Assembly: GCA_035511075.1 (NCBI GenBank) | Contig: DATKFW010000096.1 | Location: 1 to 64,000, forward strand | Length of the DNA: 64,000 nt | Direction of reading: 5' to 3' | Origin: DATAUD01 sp035511075 | GTDB taxonomy: Bacteria; Verrucomicrobiota; Verrucomicrobiia; Limisphaerales; Palsa-1400 | In this document: positions 52,959-62,457 of the stretch, piece after piece | Layout: every line of letters begins with the position of its first letter | Numbering within the stretch: position 1 is the stretch's first letter | Notes under the pieces: generated by a model | Told to the model about the DNA's origin: nothing | What the model saw: the letters and a program-made list of their open reading frames with translations, nothing else | The model's database searches: none | Position numbers and translations under genes: made by a program

Positions 52959-55412
52959 TTAACTGAGGATTTTTTTCCGCTCGGGATCGTACGGCGCTTT
53001 TAAATGAGGAGTGGCTGGAAAGCGCCTGCCGGAGACGTTGATCTCATAGCGTCCGTCCCGAATGAATTCAGGAGTGACACGGTCGGGGCACTTCACATAG
53101 CCCATGCCGACGGCAGCACCAAGCGCATGGCCGTAAGAACCTGAGGTCGTATAGCCCACGGCCTCGCCATTGCGATAAATTGGCTCGCTGCCCCAGAGCA
53201 TGGGGTTGGGATCCTGGAGGACGAAAGCCACAAGCTGGCGTTTTAAACCGGCATGTTTCTGCTCCAGCAACGCGTCCTTGCCAAGGAACGGAGCGCTTTT
53301 TTTCCAGCCGATGGCAAAACCAAGACCAGCCTCGAGGGCGGTATCGTCGGGCGAGATGTCGGCGCCCCAGGCACGATAGGCTTTTTCAAGGCGAAGTGAG
53401 TTGATCGCATAATGCCCCGCGTCAACCACATCGAGATCTTTCCCGGCATTGATCAGTGATTCATAGACGAGCACGGCCTGACTGACCGGCACGTGGAGTT
53501 CCCAGCCAAGTTCCCCGACGTAGGTGATGCGAATCGCACGAACGATCGCCATTCCAATATCCACGACTTGAGCGGTCCCAAAGGGAAAAGCCTGATTGGA
53601 AAGATCGGTGTCGGTAAGACCGGCCAGTAACGCCCGCGAATTGGGCCCCATCACGCCGATAACGCTGTGGTCTTCGGTCACGTCGGTTAACACGGCTTGT
53701 TCGCCGGCCTTCAAATTCCGGCGTATCCAATCGATGTCCCGCACCGTTTGGGATGTCCCGCTGATGAGATAAAACTCATCCGTGGCCAGACGAATGACGG
53801 TGATGTCGCTCTCGAACGCGCCGCGGGCATTGAACATGCCGGTGTAAACGGCCTTGCCGGGCCGCACATCCATGTCGGCTCCGCAGAGGCGTTGCAAGAC
53901 GTTCAGCGCGTCCTGGCCCTTGAACAGGAATTTCGAGAAGCCGGATTGATCAAAAATCGCGACGCTCTCCCGGCAGGCGCGATGCTCGCGCGCATGGCAG
54001 TCGAACCAGTTTTGGCGTCCAAATGAGTATTCCACTACGGGCTTGACGCCGGGCGTGGCGAACCAGTTGGGCCGTTCCCAGCCGTTCTTGCTCCCAAAAC
54101 ATGCACCCTTGCGGGCGAGCCGGTCATGCAATGGAGTCTGGCGCAAGTTACGTCCGCTCTCCATCTCGCGGTTGGGCCAGGCCATTTGGTAATGCAGGCC
54201 GAGCACTTCGGTCACGCGTTCGCGCAGGAAGGCCCGATTATTGGTCCACGGGGCGAAGCGTCGAATGTCCACCGACCAAAGATCGAGCGTGGGCTCACCG
54301 GCCAGCATCCATTCCGCCAGATATTTGCCCGCGCCGCCCGCGCTGGCGATACCGACGGAATTAAAGCCGGCGGCGACAAACAAGTGGCGCATTTCGGGCG
54401 CTTCGCCCATGATGAAATTATTGTCCGGCGTAAAACTTTCCGGGCCGTTGACAAATTTGGCGAACTTGCAATTCGCCAGCGCAGGGATGCGATGCTTCCC
54501 ATTGGCCAGCGGCACGGAAAATTTCTCCCAGTCCGGTTCCAGCAACTGGAAGGAAAATTTCCCGGGAACCTTGTCCACCATCCAGGGCTTGGAGGATTCC
54601 TGAAACGCCCCCAGCATCACGCCTTCTCCTTCGCCGCGAAAATAGATGCACAAGTCCGGGTCGCGCCCGACGGGCAATTCGTCAAACGCCCCCGCGATGG
54701 GTTCGGTCACCACGTAATGATGCTCGACCGGGTAAAGCGGAATGGTGACACCACAGCTTAACCCAAGTTCGCGCGTCCACATACCGCCGCAGAGCACCAC
54801 ATAATCGGCGTCAATATCTCCCTGATCGGTATGGACCGCAGTGACGCGCCCATGCTTGCTCTCGATTCGGAGGACGCGAACGTTCTCGAAAATTCCCGCG
54901 CCGCGCGAGCTGGCGCCGCGCGCCAGGGCCACCGGCACTTCCCTGGGAATAACTTTGCCGTCGTGTGGCAGCCATGCCGCCCCCAGAACATCGTCCACGC
55001 GCAACAGGGGCCATTTTTCAAGGGCGGCTTGCGGGCTGATTAAATGCGCTTCGACCCCGAACAATTCGGCCATCGCCATCGTGCGGCGGAGTTGGACCAT
55101 GCGGTCTTGGGATTTTGCGACGATGAGGCTGCCGACCTGTTTCCAACCCACCGAATGGCCGGTTTCCCGCTCCAGTTGCGAGTAGAGCTCGACGGTGTAC
55201 TTGTTGATGCGGGTCATGCTGTTGCTGGTGCGCAGACGGCCCACCAAACCGGCCGCGTGCCACGAAGTTCCGCCGCCAAGCTGACCTTGTTCCAGCAGCA
55301 CAACGTCCTTCCAGCCGAGCTTGGTGAGATGGTAGGCAACGCTGCAGCCGATGACGCCGCCGCCGACAATCACAACCTTGGCTGCCGCCGGCGGACGACG
55401 ATCAGACTCCAT
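52959..55412 (-). CDS. FAD-dependent dehydrogenase fused to aminomethyltransferase (dimethylglycine/sarcosine dehydrogenase-like)
   Basis: Start at ATG 55412 ('MESDRRPPAAAKVVIVGGGV'); the frame is open to 55733 but that part overlaps the upstream gene. The 817-aa protein has an N-terminal DAO-type FAD domain ('VVIVGGGVIGCSVAYHL'), the FAO-M linker (~380-430), a GcvT-like folate-binding domain (~430-720, 'YTGMFNARGAFESDI') and a GcvT C-terminal barrel. This is the layout of dimethylglycine and sarcosine dehydrogenases, which pass the N-methyl carbon to tetrahydrofolate. It overlaps the upstream oxidase by 11 bp. Confidence 0.9.
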   Translation of the reverse strand: MESDRRPPAAAKVVIVGGGVIGCSVAYHLTKLGWKDVVLLEQGQLGGGTSWHAAGLVGRLRTSNSMTRINKYTVELYSQLERETGHSVGWKQVGSLIVAKSQDRMVQLRRTMAMAELFGVEAHLISPQAALEKWPLLRVDDVLGAAWLPHDGKVIPREVPVALARGASSRGAGIFENVRVLRIESKHGRVTAVHTDQGDIDADYVVLCGGMWTRELGLSCGVTIPLYPVEHHYVVTEPIAGAFDELPVGRDPDLCIYFRGEGEGVMLGAFQESSKPWMVDKVPGKFSFQLLEPDWEKFSVPLANGKHRIPALANCKFAKFVNGPESFTPDNNFIMGEAPEMRHLFVAAGFNSVGIASAGGAGKYLAEWMLAGEPTLDLWSVDIRRFAPWTNNRAFLRERVTEVLGLHYQMAWPNREMESGRNLRQTPLHDRLARKGACFGSKNGWERPNWFATPGVKPVVEYSFGRQNWFDCHAREHRACRESVAIFDQSGFSKFLFKGQDALNVLQRLCGADMDVRPGKAVYTGMFNARGAFESDITVIRLATDEFYLISGTSQTVRDIDWIRRNLKAGEQAVLTDVTEDHSVIGVMGPNSRALLAGLTDTDLSNQAFPFGTAQVVDIGMAIVRAIRITYVGELGWELHVPVSQAVLVYESLINAGKDLDVVDAGHYAINSLRLEKAYRAWGADISPDDTALEAGLGFAIGWKKSAPFLGKDALLEQKHAGLKRQLVAFVLQDPNPMLWGSEPIYRNGEAVGYTTSGSYGHALGAAVGMGYVKCPDRVTPEFIRDGRYEINVSGRRFPATPHLKAPYDPERKKILS

Positions 55413-56625
55413 AATAGGTTTCGTAAACGTGCGCCGCTTCCCGGCGGGCATCCTTCCAATTCCACGGTATTTCCGTAAAGCGGTCGGGGCTAAGGCTCCT
55501 GACGTATTCGGAAGGTTTGCGGTCGAAAATGGATTCGTAAACCAGCCGGCCAATTCCGGCCGAACCACTGATGCCGTGGGCGTTGCAGCCCCCCGCCATG
55601 ATAAAGCCGGGAACCCGGCAACTTTCGCCGATGATAAAACGCCCGTCGGGCGTAAAGGTCGGCCAACCGCGTCCCACCCGGGTCTTCTTGACGCCCCGGG
55701 TTTGGGGCAAGAGGCGGGAAAATTCTTCCTCAAAGCTGTCCAACACCGTCCAGTCCGGTTCCACCGGAGGCGGTTCGGCGTTCAAGCCGTATTCCCGAGG
55801 GTCCGTCTGAAGCGATTGCGCTTCCCAACCGCCCAGCAGAAGCCCGCCTTCGCAGGGACGGCCATAAAGGGTCAATTCCGGGACGCGAAAACAGGGAAGC
55901 TCCGGCACCATCCCTTCAACGGGCACGGAAACGAAATATTCATGGCGCACTGGCACAATCGGTAATTCCAAGCCCACCAATTTGGCGATGTGAAACGCGT
56001 TGGCGCCAGCGGCGTTGATAACAAAACGGCACGACGCGGCGCCGCGGTTCGTTTTCACGCCGGAAACACGCCCTTTGCTGGTCAAAATCTCTTCGAGTGC
56101 GGTGCTGGTGGCGATGCGGACACCGAGTTTGCGGCATTGATAGGCGTAGGAGCTTGCCACAGCATAAGGGCGCATGTAACCGTCCGAAGGACACCAAAGC
56201 ACCGCCTTGACGTCCGCAAATTCCATGGCCGGCCAAAGTTTTCGCGCCGCGGCGTTATCGATCAATTCCGCTTCCAGTTTGGCCTGGTCGGCGATGGATT
56301 TAAGCTGGCGCAATTCATCCACTCGTTTTTCCGAAAGGGCGATGCGGAGTGAACCTGTTTCGTGCCATTCGGGTTGCACCTTGGGATCGCGTTGGAGTTC
56401 GCGGAAAGTAGCCACCGAGTGCATGGCCAGGAGGGTGCGCTCCAAAGTCGAGCGCGGTTGTCCACACAAACCGGCGCCTTGCGCGGTGGTGACCTGAGCG
56501 ACGTCTGAGGCCCGTTCCACCAGGAGGATGTCCGAAACGCCGCCACGCGCCAGGCTATAGGCCACGCCGCAGCCGACGGCGCCGCCGCCAATGATGACGA
56601 ATTCCGCGTCGGAAACCTGGGTCAT
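55402..56625 (-). CDS. FAD-dependent amine oxidase, sarcosine-oxidase-beta/glycine-oxidase-like
   Basis: ATG 56625 gives a 407-aa protein beginning 'MTQVSDAEFVIIGGGAVGCG', the DAO dinucleotide-binding motif. 'TAQGAGLCGQPRSTLE', 'VINAAGANAFHIAKLVG' and 'AGGCNAHGISGSAGIGRLV' are typical of the sarcosine oxidase beta/DadA superfamily. It overlaps the Rieske gene stop by 4 bp and the next gene start by 11 bp. It is predicted to oxidise an N-methyl or amino-acid C-N bond. Confidence 0.9.
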   Translation of the reverse strand: MTQVSDAEFVIIGGGAVGCGVAYSLARGGVSDILLVERASDVAQVTTAQGAGLCGQPRSTLERTLLAMHSVATFRELQRDPKVQPEWHETGSLRIALSEKRVDELRQLKSIADQAKLEAELIDNAAARKLWPAMEFADVKAVLWCPSDGYMRPYAVASSYAYQCRKLGVRIATSTALEEILTSKGRVSGVKTNRGAASCRFVINAAGANAFHIAKLVGLELPIVPVRHEYFVSVPVEGMVPELPCFRVPELTLYGRPCEGGLLLGGWEAQSLQTDPREYGLNAEPPPVEPDWTVLDSFEEEFSRLLPQTRGVKKTRVGRGWPTFTPDGRFIIGESCRVPGFIMAGGCNAHGISGSAGIGRLVYESIFDRKPSEYVRSLSPDRFTEIPWNWKDARREAAHVYETYYGV

Positions 56626-57884
56626 GTTTCCTGGGCCTGCAACTGGTTGAGATACCACCGGACGAATGCGTCCACGTTGTATTCCTTGTGGATCGAATAG
56701 GGTCCCGGAACGTAGGCGTGAGAATTGACTCCGCGTTGCTGGCGTTCGCAGATTTCCCAATCCTGTTCGGAAGTGAGCTGCCAAAACGGCGTCAGTTTGG
56801 CTAAGTCGTAGTCCCGACCTTCAACCGCGCCTTGCTCCACCAGCCACCACACCCGGACGGCCGTCAACTGGGGCCCTTTTGGCAGCAAGCGGGTGCTGAC
56901 GGCATGGTCGCAACTTGAATGATTCCAAAAATTGGGCAAAGTCCGCATGCGCAGGGTGCCAACGTCGCTGTCGGGATAATCGCCCATAAGCGGGGCGACC
57001 TGCGCGCCGTCCATGGATTCGCTGGAGAAGCCATCCACCAACGCCGTTCGGTTCGCCGAATACCAGATGTTGCCCTGGGCATCGGGAAATGTGGTCATGC
57101 CGGTTCGTTTGTGGCTGACAGCCAGACCCGACGCGGCCCATTTGGTTTCGCTGCGGCTGATGGCAGCGGAGATTTGTTCGCGAAGGCGCGGCGTCGTATC
57201 GTCGGCGTTGTAATGGTCAAAATTGGCCTTGATATATTGCGGGTGATTGGCGATGCAATGATAACACTCGCGATTGTTCTCCCAGACAAGCTTCCAATTG
57301 GCCTTGACGAGGTAATCCACCACTTTGGCGACTTTGGCCCTGGCCAGGCCTTGAGGTTTGGCCAAGGTCGCGAGCACGTCGTGCGCCGCCTCAAAGTCAA
57401 GCGGCTCGCTTGCCAGCGAGATGAAGATCAACCCTTCCGTTTCGCGCACATGAACAGGCCGCAGGCTTAACTGCGATTTGTCCAGATCCTCCTGCATGCC
57501 TGGTGCGTGCAGCAGTCTGCCATCCAGATCGTACGTCCAGCGATGGTAGGGGCAAACCAACTTTTTTACGTGGCCGTCAGCATGATCGCAAATGATTGAG
57601 CCGCGATGCCTGCACACATTGTAAAGGGCCCGCGACTTCCCATTTCCATCTCGCGTCAGAAGGATTGAGTCGCCATCCACTTCGAGTGTGAAATAGTCGC
57701 CTGGTTTTGGAATTTCGCAGGAATGTCCCGCAAAAATCCAGCCCGTCCGCCAAATCTGTTGGCAGTCAACCTGATACACTTCTTCATCGGAATAGAATTG
57801 CCGGAGCATGCTGTGTCCGGGCGGCTGGCGGGCGATTAAATCCCCGACTCGCGGCGAAAGTGAAGCGTTTTTTGTTCGATCCAT
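56622..57884 (-). CDS. Rieske non-heme iron oxygenase alpha subunit, GbcA/stachydrine-demethylase-like
   Basis: ATG 57884 is chosen (GTG 57887 is adjacent). The 420-aa protein has an N-terminal Rieske domain with Cys91-His93 ('VCRHRGS') and Cys111-His114 ('VCPYHRW') ligands, and a catalytic domain with 'ENNRECYHCIANHP' carrying mononuclear-iron ligands. 'NWKLVWENNRECYHC' is characteristic of glycine-betaine monooxygenase GbcA and related quaternary-ammonium demethylases. Such enzymes need a ferredoxin reductase (GbcB-like), which is not in the window. Confidence 0.9.
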   Translation of the reverse strand: MDRTKNASLSPRVGDLIARQPPGHSMLRQFYSDEEVYQVDCQQIWRTGWIFAGHSCEIPKPGDYFTLEVDGDSILLTRDGNGKSRALYNVCRHRGSIICDHADGHVKKLVCPYHRWTYDLDGRLLHAPGMQEDLDKSQLSLRPVHVRETEGLIFISLASEPLDFEAAHDVLATLAKPQGLARAKVAKVVDYLVKANWKLVWENNRECYHCIANHPQYIKANFDHYNADDTTPRLREQISAAISRSETKWAASGLAVSHKRTGMTTFPDAQGNIWYSANRTALVDGFSSESMDGAQVAPLMGDYPDSDVGTLRMRTLPNFWNHSSCDHAVSTRLLPKGPQLTAVRVWWLVEQGAVEGRDYDLAKLTPFWQLTSEQDWEICERQQRGVNSHAYVPGPYSIHKEYNVDAFVRWYLNQLQAQET

Positions 57885-57939
57885 CACGGACTAGTATGTC
57901 GCCGATTGTTTAATAGAAACAACCCCCCAATTCTAGCTA

Positions 57940-59241
57940 TCATGTCGCTTTTGGCGGCAACCGATTCCATAAAGGCGCCAGCATAAGGCCGCCTACCGCG
58001 AGGGAAATTCCCAGTCCGACGAATGTCGCGGGCCAGATGTTTCGCCCTTTGCCGAGAAGCGATTCCAGATACCCTGGGAGCAACACCCCCAGCATTTGGC
58101 CGACCGAGCCGATTCCGTTGATCAGGCCATTGGCGGTGGAAGCGCCTTTCTTGGTGCCAAAATCGATCGCAGCCGTGCCTGCAACCAGGGAATCTGGTAT
58201 GTACACCAAGAACCCCATTGCGAACATACCCATCCCCATTCCCAGGCGTGACAACGGAATAAAAGGAAAGGCCAGCATGAGCGCCGCCAGACATAGCAAT
58301 GCCAGAACCGCAACGGGCATTCGTTTGGAGTGAAAAATTTTGTCCGACATTATGCCTCCCGCCAATGTGCCAATCGGCCCTGCAAGATCAAACATGCTGC
58401 TTAACCACCCGGATTGTGCCGTATCCGTTCCCAATCGTTCGGCAATGTAAACCGGGGACCAAAACAACAGCAGATAACGCGTCGGTTTCACCAGGAAATA
58501 GACGGCCCCCAAATGCCAAACCATTCCGTTTCGCAACACCGCCAATACCACGTGCCAGGTTCCCTCCTTTTCGGCGGCCGGCGCCTCTTGTGGGTCAATG
58601 ACCGAGACGCTTTCGCTGTGATACTGCTCAATGGAAGGGAGGCCGATATCTTCGGGGCGGTTTCGTTGGAGCAGAAAAAATAAAATCCATATCACCGCCA
58701 GCAGGGCCGCCGGCACAAAGAAAGCGTAACGCCACCCGAACCATTCCGCGGCGAACCCGGCGATGATCGACGCGACGAAGCCCCCCAAGGCGTAATTGGT
58801 GTACCAAAACCCAAAAACGGTGCCGCGTTCGCGCTGGGAAAAAAACTCGCCCACGTTCTTTGCCAGCGGCGCCCAGCCGCATGCCTGCCACATCCCCTGG
58901 AAAGCAAACAACAATCCCATCCAGAACGCGGTGCGCGACGCCCCCATGAGAACCGCGGTCACGATTGAAGCCATCATGCCAAATAAAACGACCTTGCGCG
59001 TGCCATAGCGGTCACCCAAGGTTCCCCAAAAGAATTGGCCCAACGCGTAAACCGCCGAATAAGCCCCATCCATTCCCGACATCTGCGCCTTCGTCAACCC
59101 CAGGACGCCCGGTTTCTTCAGCTCGTTCTTGGCGACGGAAAATGACTTGCGCGTGAGGTAAAGGCCAGCGTACGCGAGCCAGGTGACGCCAAATATCCTC
59201 CGGCGCCAATGCTCATATTTTGGATTCTTTTTCCCAGCCAC
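57940..59241 (-). CDS. MFS transporter of the organophosphate:phosphate antiporter (OPA/GlpT/UhpC) type
   Basis: A GTG start at 59241 gives a 433-aa protein with ~12 helices. 'AYAGLYLTRKSFSVAKNEL' at the first helix and 'GDRYGTRKVVLFGM' are OPA-family features. 'QGMWQACGWAPLAKNVGEFF' matches the GlpT/UhpC region around helix 4. OPA members import sugar phosphates, glycerol 3-phosphate or related compounds in exchange for phosphate. It is the first gene of the amine operon, 52 bp upstream of the oxygenase; a substrate such as a phospho- or glycerophospho-amine is possible. Confidence 0.87.
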   Translation of the reverse strand: MAGKKNPKYEHWRRRIFGVTWLAYAGLYLTRKSFSVAKNELKKPGVLGLTKAQMSGMDGAYSAVYALGQFFWGTLGDRYGTRKVVLFGMMASIVTAVLMGASRTAFWMGLLFAFQGMWQACGWAPLAKNVGEFFSQRERGTVFGFWYTNYALGGFVASIIAGFAAEWFGWRYAFFVPAALLAVIWILFFLLQRNRPEDIGLPSIEQYHSESVSVIDPQEAPAAEKEGTWHVVLAVLRNGMVWHLGAVYFLVKPTRYLLLFWSPVYIAERLGTDTAQSGWLSSMFDLAGPIGTLAGGIMSDKIFHSKRMPVAVLALLCLAALMLAFPFIPLSRLGMGMGMFAMGFLVYIPDSLVAGTAAIDFGTKKGASTANGLINGIGSVGQMLGVLLPGYLESLLGKGRNIWPATFVGLGISLAVGGLMLAPLWNRLPPKAT

Positions 59242-59386
59242 AATCAGGTTGAAAAAATCGGATCCCGCCGGCTATCCAAATCTGGCCATCCTAAATGCAC
59301 TCATGGCGAAGCTGCATCGCCTTGAGCGATCCGGTTGGACATTAACAGCCCTCCTTTCCGATGGCAATCAAGAGCAGAGCGCCGGG

Positions 59387-60721
59387 TTACTTTTGCAGAA
59401 GCTTCACCACTGCTTCGGTCCGGTTGTGGACATGCAGTTTTTCAAAGATATTTCTTACGTGCTCGTGGACGGTATGGATGCTGATGTCAAGTCGAACGGC
59501 GATTTCCTTGTCCATCTGGCCTTTGCACAGCAGGGCCAGCACCTCGCCCTCGCGCTGTGTCAGGTGGGGCGACTGCCGCGGCCGGGCGCCCATGGGCAGG
59601 GAAGCAACCGTGTTTTTGAAGTATTGCCACACGCCGGCGGCGATTTCCGCACGGGAGAGATTTCCCTTTGCCAGCACTTCAGCGATCGGCTCGAGCAACC
59701 GGTTTGGCGGAGTGCGTCTTAGCAAATAGGTGCCTGCGCCGCCGGGAGTGGACCGGAACAGTTCGTCGCTATCCTTGTAAACCGAATACAGCAACGCCGC
59801 GAGTGCCGGAGCGGTGACTTTCAATTCATCCAGACAATCGGCGCCGGATTTATCTGCCAGACTGTGACTGACCAGAACGAGGGAGGCGGACAGCCGTGGC
59901 AATTGCCGAAGCGCCTCGGCGGCGGTGGCGAAAGCGGCCACACAACAAAAGTCCTCCATTTGGTTGATGCAGCACATCAGTGCTTTGCGGATTCCACCAT
60001 CGGATTCCGCAATGGCGACCTTGAGTCGGCCGGCTCCGGCGTGACGTGTATCGGCCGATGGCTGGCGAGGGATGTCGGTTTGGGTGTGAATGGTGGTGTA
60101 CGTCCAGGCCAAAGGACTATCGATCCATCGGAATGCCACGGTCAGCTCGCGACGAAATCGTTCGTTGGCGGTTTTCCATCCCTGGCTGGCAACGGCCCGG
60201 TAGATTCGCAGGGCGCGGTTTGCCGCCAGCTTCGGATCATCCGTTCCCAGCGGGAAATAATGACTGGTGCCCTGATGATCAACCTGCACCGAAAACTCCT
60301 GGGCAGGTTTCATATCAAGGCTCATCGTGTATTGCTGGCGGATTAACCTTTGAGCCCAATAGTCCTGATCGAAGCGGTCTGAGGCCAGGGGCGTCGCCGC
60401 CCCCGGCGGAAAGTCGGCGGGGACCGAAGGCTCGGGGCCTCGCGCGCGGGCGTTGCTCCAGCCTTGGTTGACGATGGTTCGATAGAGCGCAGAGGCCTCC
60501 GCCGCAGCCTGTCGGCGAAGAGGGGACCGCAGAGAAAACGTCTTCCTTCGGCCCAGATGCTGGAACTTGACCGACCAGGTGCTCGCTCGACGCTGACTTC
60601 CCTTATAGGTGTAACTGCTCTTGAACAATCGTTTCCGCCAGTATTCAGGTTCCATTTTGGAACGGGCCGGCCCGGAGAAGCGCGCCGGCGGCCGGCCAAT
60701 TCTTGGACGTTTCTTGGACAT
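59387..60721 (-). CDS. LuxR-type regulator with duplicated N-terminal module and degenerate receiver
   Basis: ATG 60721 ('MSKKRPRIGRPPARF') is chosen; a codon at 60793 would add an unlikely leader. The ~444-aa protein has two copies of a ~65-residue module (~25-90: 'YWRKRLFKSSYTYKG' to 'TIVNQGW'; ~125-185: 'YWAQRLIRQQYTMSL' to 'AVASQGW'), a basic tail on each. A receiver-like domain (~235-355) lacks the phosphoacceptor Asp ('LVLVSHSLADKSG' has Ser). The LuxR helix-turn-helix follows ('DKEIAVRLDISIHTVHEHV'). The modules may bind DNA like integrase arm domains (inference). Confidence 0.8.
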   Translation of the reverse strand: MSKKRPRIGRPPARFSGPARSKMEPEYWRKRLFKSSYTYKGSQRRASTWSVKFQHLGRRKTFSLRSPLRRQAAAEASALYRTIVNQGWSNARARGPEPSVPADFPPGAATPLASDRFDQDYWAQRLIRQQYTMSLDMKPAQEFSVQVDHQGTSHYFPLGTDDPKLAANRALRIYRAVASQGWKTANERFRRELTVAFRWIDSPLAWTYTTIHTQTDIPRQPSADTRHAGAGRLKVAIAESDGGIRKALMCCINQMEDFCCVAAFATAAEALRQLPRLSASLVLVSHSLADKSGADCLDELKVTAPALAALLYSVYKDSDELFRSTPGGAGTYLLRRTPPNRLLEPIAEVLAKGNLSRAEIAAGVWQYFKNTVASLPMGARPRQSPHLTQREGEVLALLCKGQMDKEIAVRLDISIHTVHEHVRNIFEKLHVHNRTEAVVKLLQK

Positions 60722-61000
60722 AATTTCATATTGCTTCCACTGCGAACGGCGCGCAAGGACATAATCTTGCGAGCCAGGGGACGCTGCATACAAGCGGCGA
60801 TTCCGCAGGAGTCAGAGGCGGTTTCGGAAGGGACCCCAGCGCCTGGGGCATTGGGACCGCGCCTGGGCGGCGATCCGCTTAAGCCCCTAGAACGTGGGAT
60901 TGCAAAATCCATCCTGGCATGAAGAATGTATGGCGTGTAGTGAGGAAAAGACAGCGCGCCGGCCAACCGCCGGGCAGCGAATCATCACATTTCAAGAACG

Positions 61001-61807
61001 ATGAAAGTTAAGGATATCCAAGCGGACCGCGCCGGCGCAAAAGGCTTTACGCTGATTGAGTTTCTGGTGGTCATTGCGATTATCGCGATCCTGGCCGCTT
61101 TGCTTCTGCCAGCGCTGGCGCAGGCCAAGGCAAGCGCCAACCAAACCGAGTGCCTTAGCAATTTGAAGCAGCTCGCCGTCGCCGTGTACGTCTATAGCAG
61201 CGACAATGGAGATTGGCTGCCGCCGATGCAATTGGAAATGCCCACCATTGACGCCCGGCCGAGCTGGCGTCCGTTCCTATACAATTACGTGGGCAAGGAA
61301 GCCAAGGTCTATGACTGCCCGACGGAACTGAAGGACGTCTATGCGCTGGGAAATCGGGTCGCGCCACTGCCTCCAAACCCTGCCGTAATCGGGCAATTTG
61401 TGGATGACGAAAATGAATTGTGCAGCGGTATCGGAGCGGTGGATGTCCACTGGGAGGATGGAGGCGCGCAGCCGCCTTTCGGACGGCCGCCGCCTGACGA
61501 AAATAACCTTTGCCGCTGGTCGCAAATCCAATTTGCCGGCAATGTCATTTTTTTTGGGGACGGCAACAGCGACTTCGACGCTCTATGGCCGAACGACCGA
61601 TGGTGGATCTGGAAGGAACAAGGGGAGGCCAACAGCATGGGCTTTAACCGGGCAACGGAAAACGACCCGGGGGCTTTTCGGCACGGCGGGAAATCCAATT
61701 ATGCGTTCGGCGACGGCCGGGCAACGCTTTTGGACCCGGGCGCCATTCCCTGTAATAAGTCCACTTGTTGGTGGTCGGCAAAGGCCGACCCGCACGAGAA
61801 CGAATGA
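61001..61807 (+). CDS. Pseudopilin-like protein with prepilin N-terminus and H-X9-DG tail
   Basis: This 268-aa protein has a prepilin cleavage/methylation N-terminus ('GFTLIEFLVVIAIIAILAALLLPAL') that a PilD/GspO-type peptidase would cut after Gly at position 15. The C-terminus has 'RHGGKSNYAFGDGRA', the H-X9-DG motif common in Planctomycetes and Verrucomicrobia surface proteins. The middle has Asn-, Asp- and Trp-rich loops ('DRWWIWKEQGEANS'). Many paralogues usually exist per genome; the role is in secretion or cell-surface assembly. Confidence 0.9.
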   Translation: MKVKDIQADRAGAKGFTLIEFLVVIAIIAILAALLLPALAQAKASANQTECLSNLKQLAVAVYVYSSDNGDWLPPMQLEMPTIDARPSWRPFLYNYVGKEAKVYDCPTELKDVYALGNRVAPLPPNPAVIGQFVDDENELCSGIGAVDVHWEDGGAQPPFGRPPPDENNLCRWSQIQFAGNVIFFGDGNSDFDALWPNDRWWIWKEQGEANSMGFNRATENDPGAFRHGGKSNYAFGDGRATLLDPGAIPCNKSTCWWSAKADPHENE

Positions 61808-61835
61808 TTGATATTGACAGAAGAACCGTTTGTCC

Positions 61836-62342
61836 ATGAAAAAGCCGGACGCAATCAAAATCGCCGTGTCTTTGGTTCTACTGGCGGCCTCTGTTGTCCT
61901 TTTCATCAAGTTGAGCCCGGCGCGACAGAGCGAGAACACGGGCGCCTATTTTTATGATTTACAGGAGCAAAAACTCTTCGTGGCCCCCCAGGGCTCCATC
62001 CCGCCGATAGACGGCATGAAGGGCGCGGCAGGGGCCAGCGTCCGCGCGATTGTCATTGCCCCTAATGGCGACCCGTCCGACAAAAAGCATCTTCAAATTG
62101 CCTATCTGGAAGAGTATTCCCCGGAGATCAAGGCGTTGTTTGAGGAAGTCCATAAGGCGAGGCTGGCCGGTCGCTCGGAAGAGGGACGGATCAATCGCAA
62201 GGAAGTCGCGGCCAACACCCTGGTTCGGCGTCTTCAGGATAAGGAGTGGGAACCGATAGACTCGGCGGAGGGCGAGAAAATCGCCAACGAGTGGAACACA
62301 CCCGGACCCGATGGCCGAATGCCGGTTGTCTGTTCGCCCTAA
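61836..62342 (+). CDS. Membrane-anchored hypothetical protein
   Basis: ATG 61836 ('MKKPDAIKIAVSLVLLAASV') gives a 168-aa protein with one N-terminal membrane helix (~8-27) and a soluble domain facing outward. Motifs such as 'GAYFYDLQEQKLFVAP' and 'IPPIDGMKGAAGASVRAIVI' are shared by hypothetical proteins next to pseudopilin-like genes in related bacteria. It is 29 bp after the pseudopilin-like gene and probably cotranscribed. Function unknown. Confidence 0.75.
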   Translation: MKKPDAIKIAVSLVLLAASVVLFIKLSPARQSENTGAYFYDLQEQKLFVAPQGSIPPIDGMKGAAGASVRAIVIAPNGDPSDKKHLQIAYLEEYSPEIKALFEEVHKARLAGRSEEGRINRKEVAANTLVRRLQDKEWEPIDSAEGEKIANEWNTPGPDGRMPVVCSP

Positions 62343-62457
62343 GACCTATGGATTGTATTTTGACCATTTCTTCCCGGACCCTACAAGAATGGAACAGGCG
62401 TTTTTGCCGGCAGTGTTAGTCACGATCGAACCATTAACAAAATCATTTCAACTTAAC

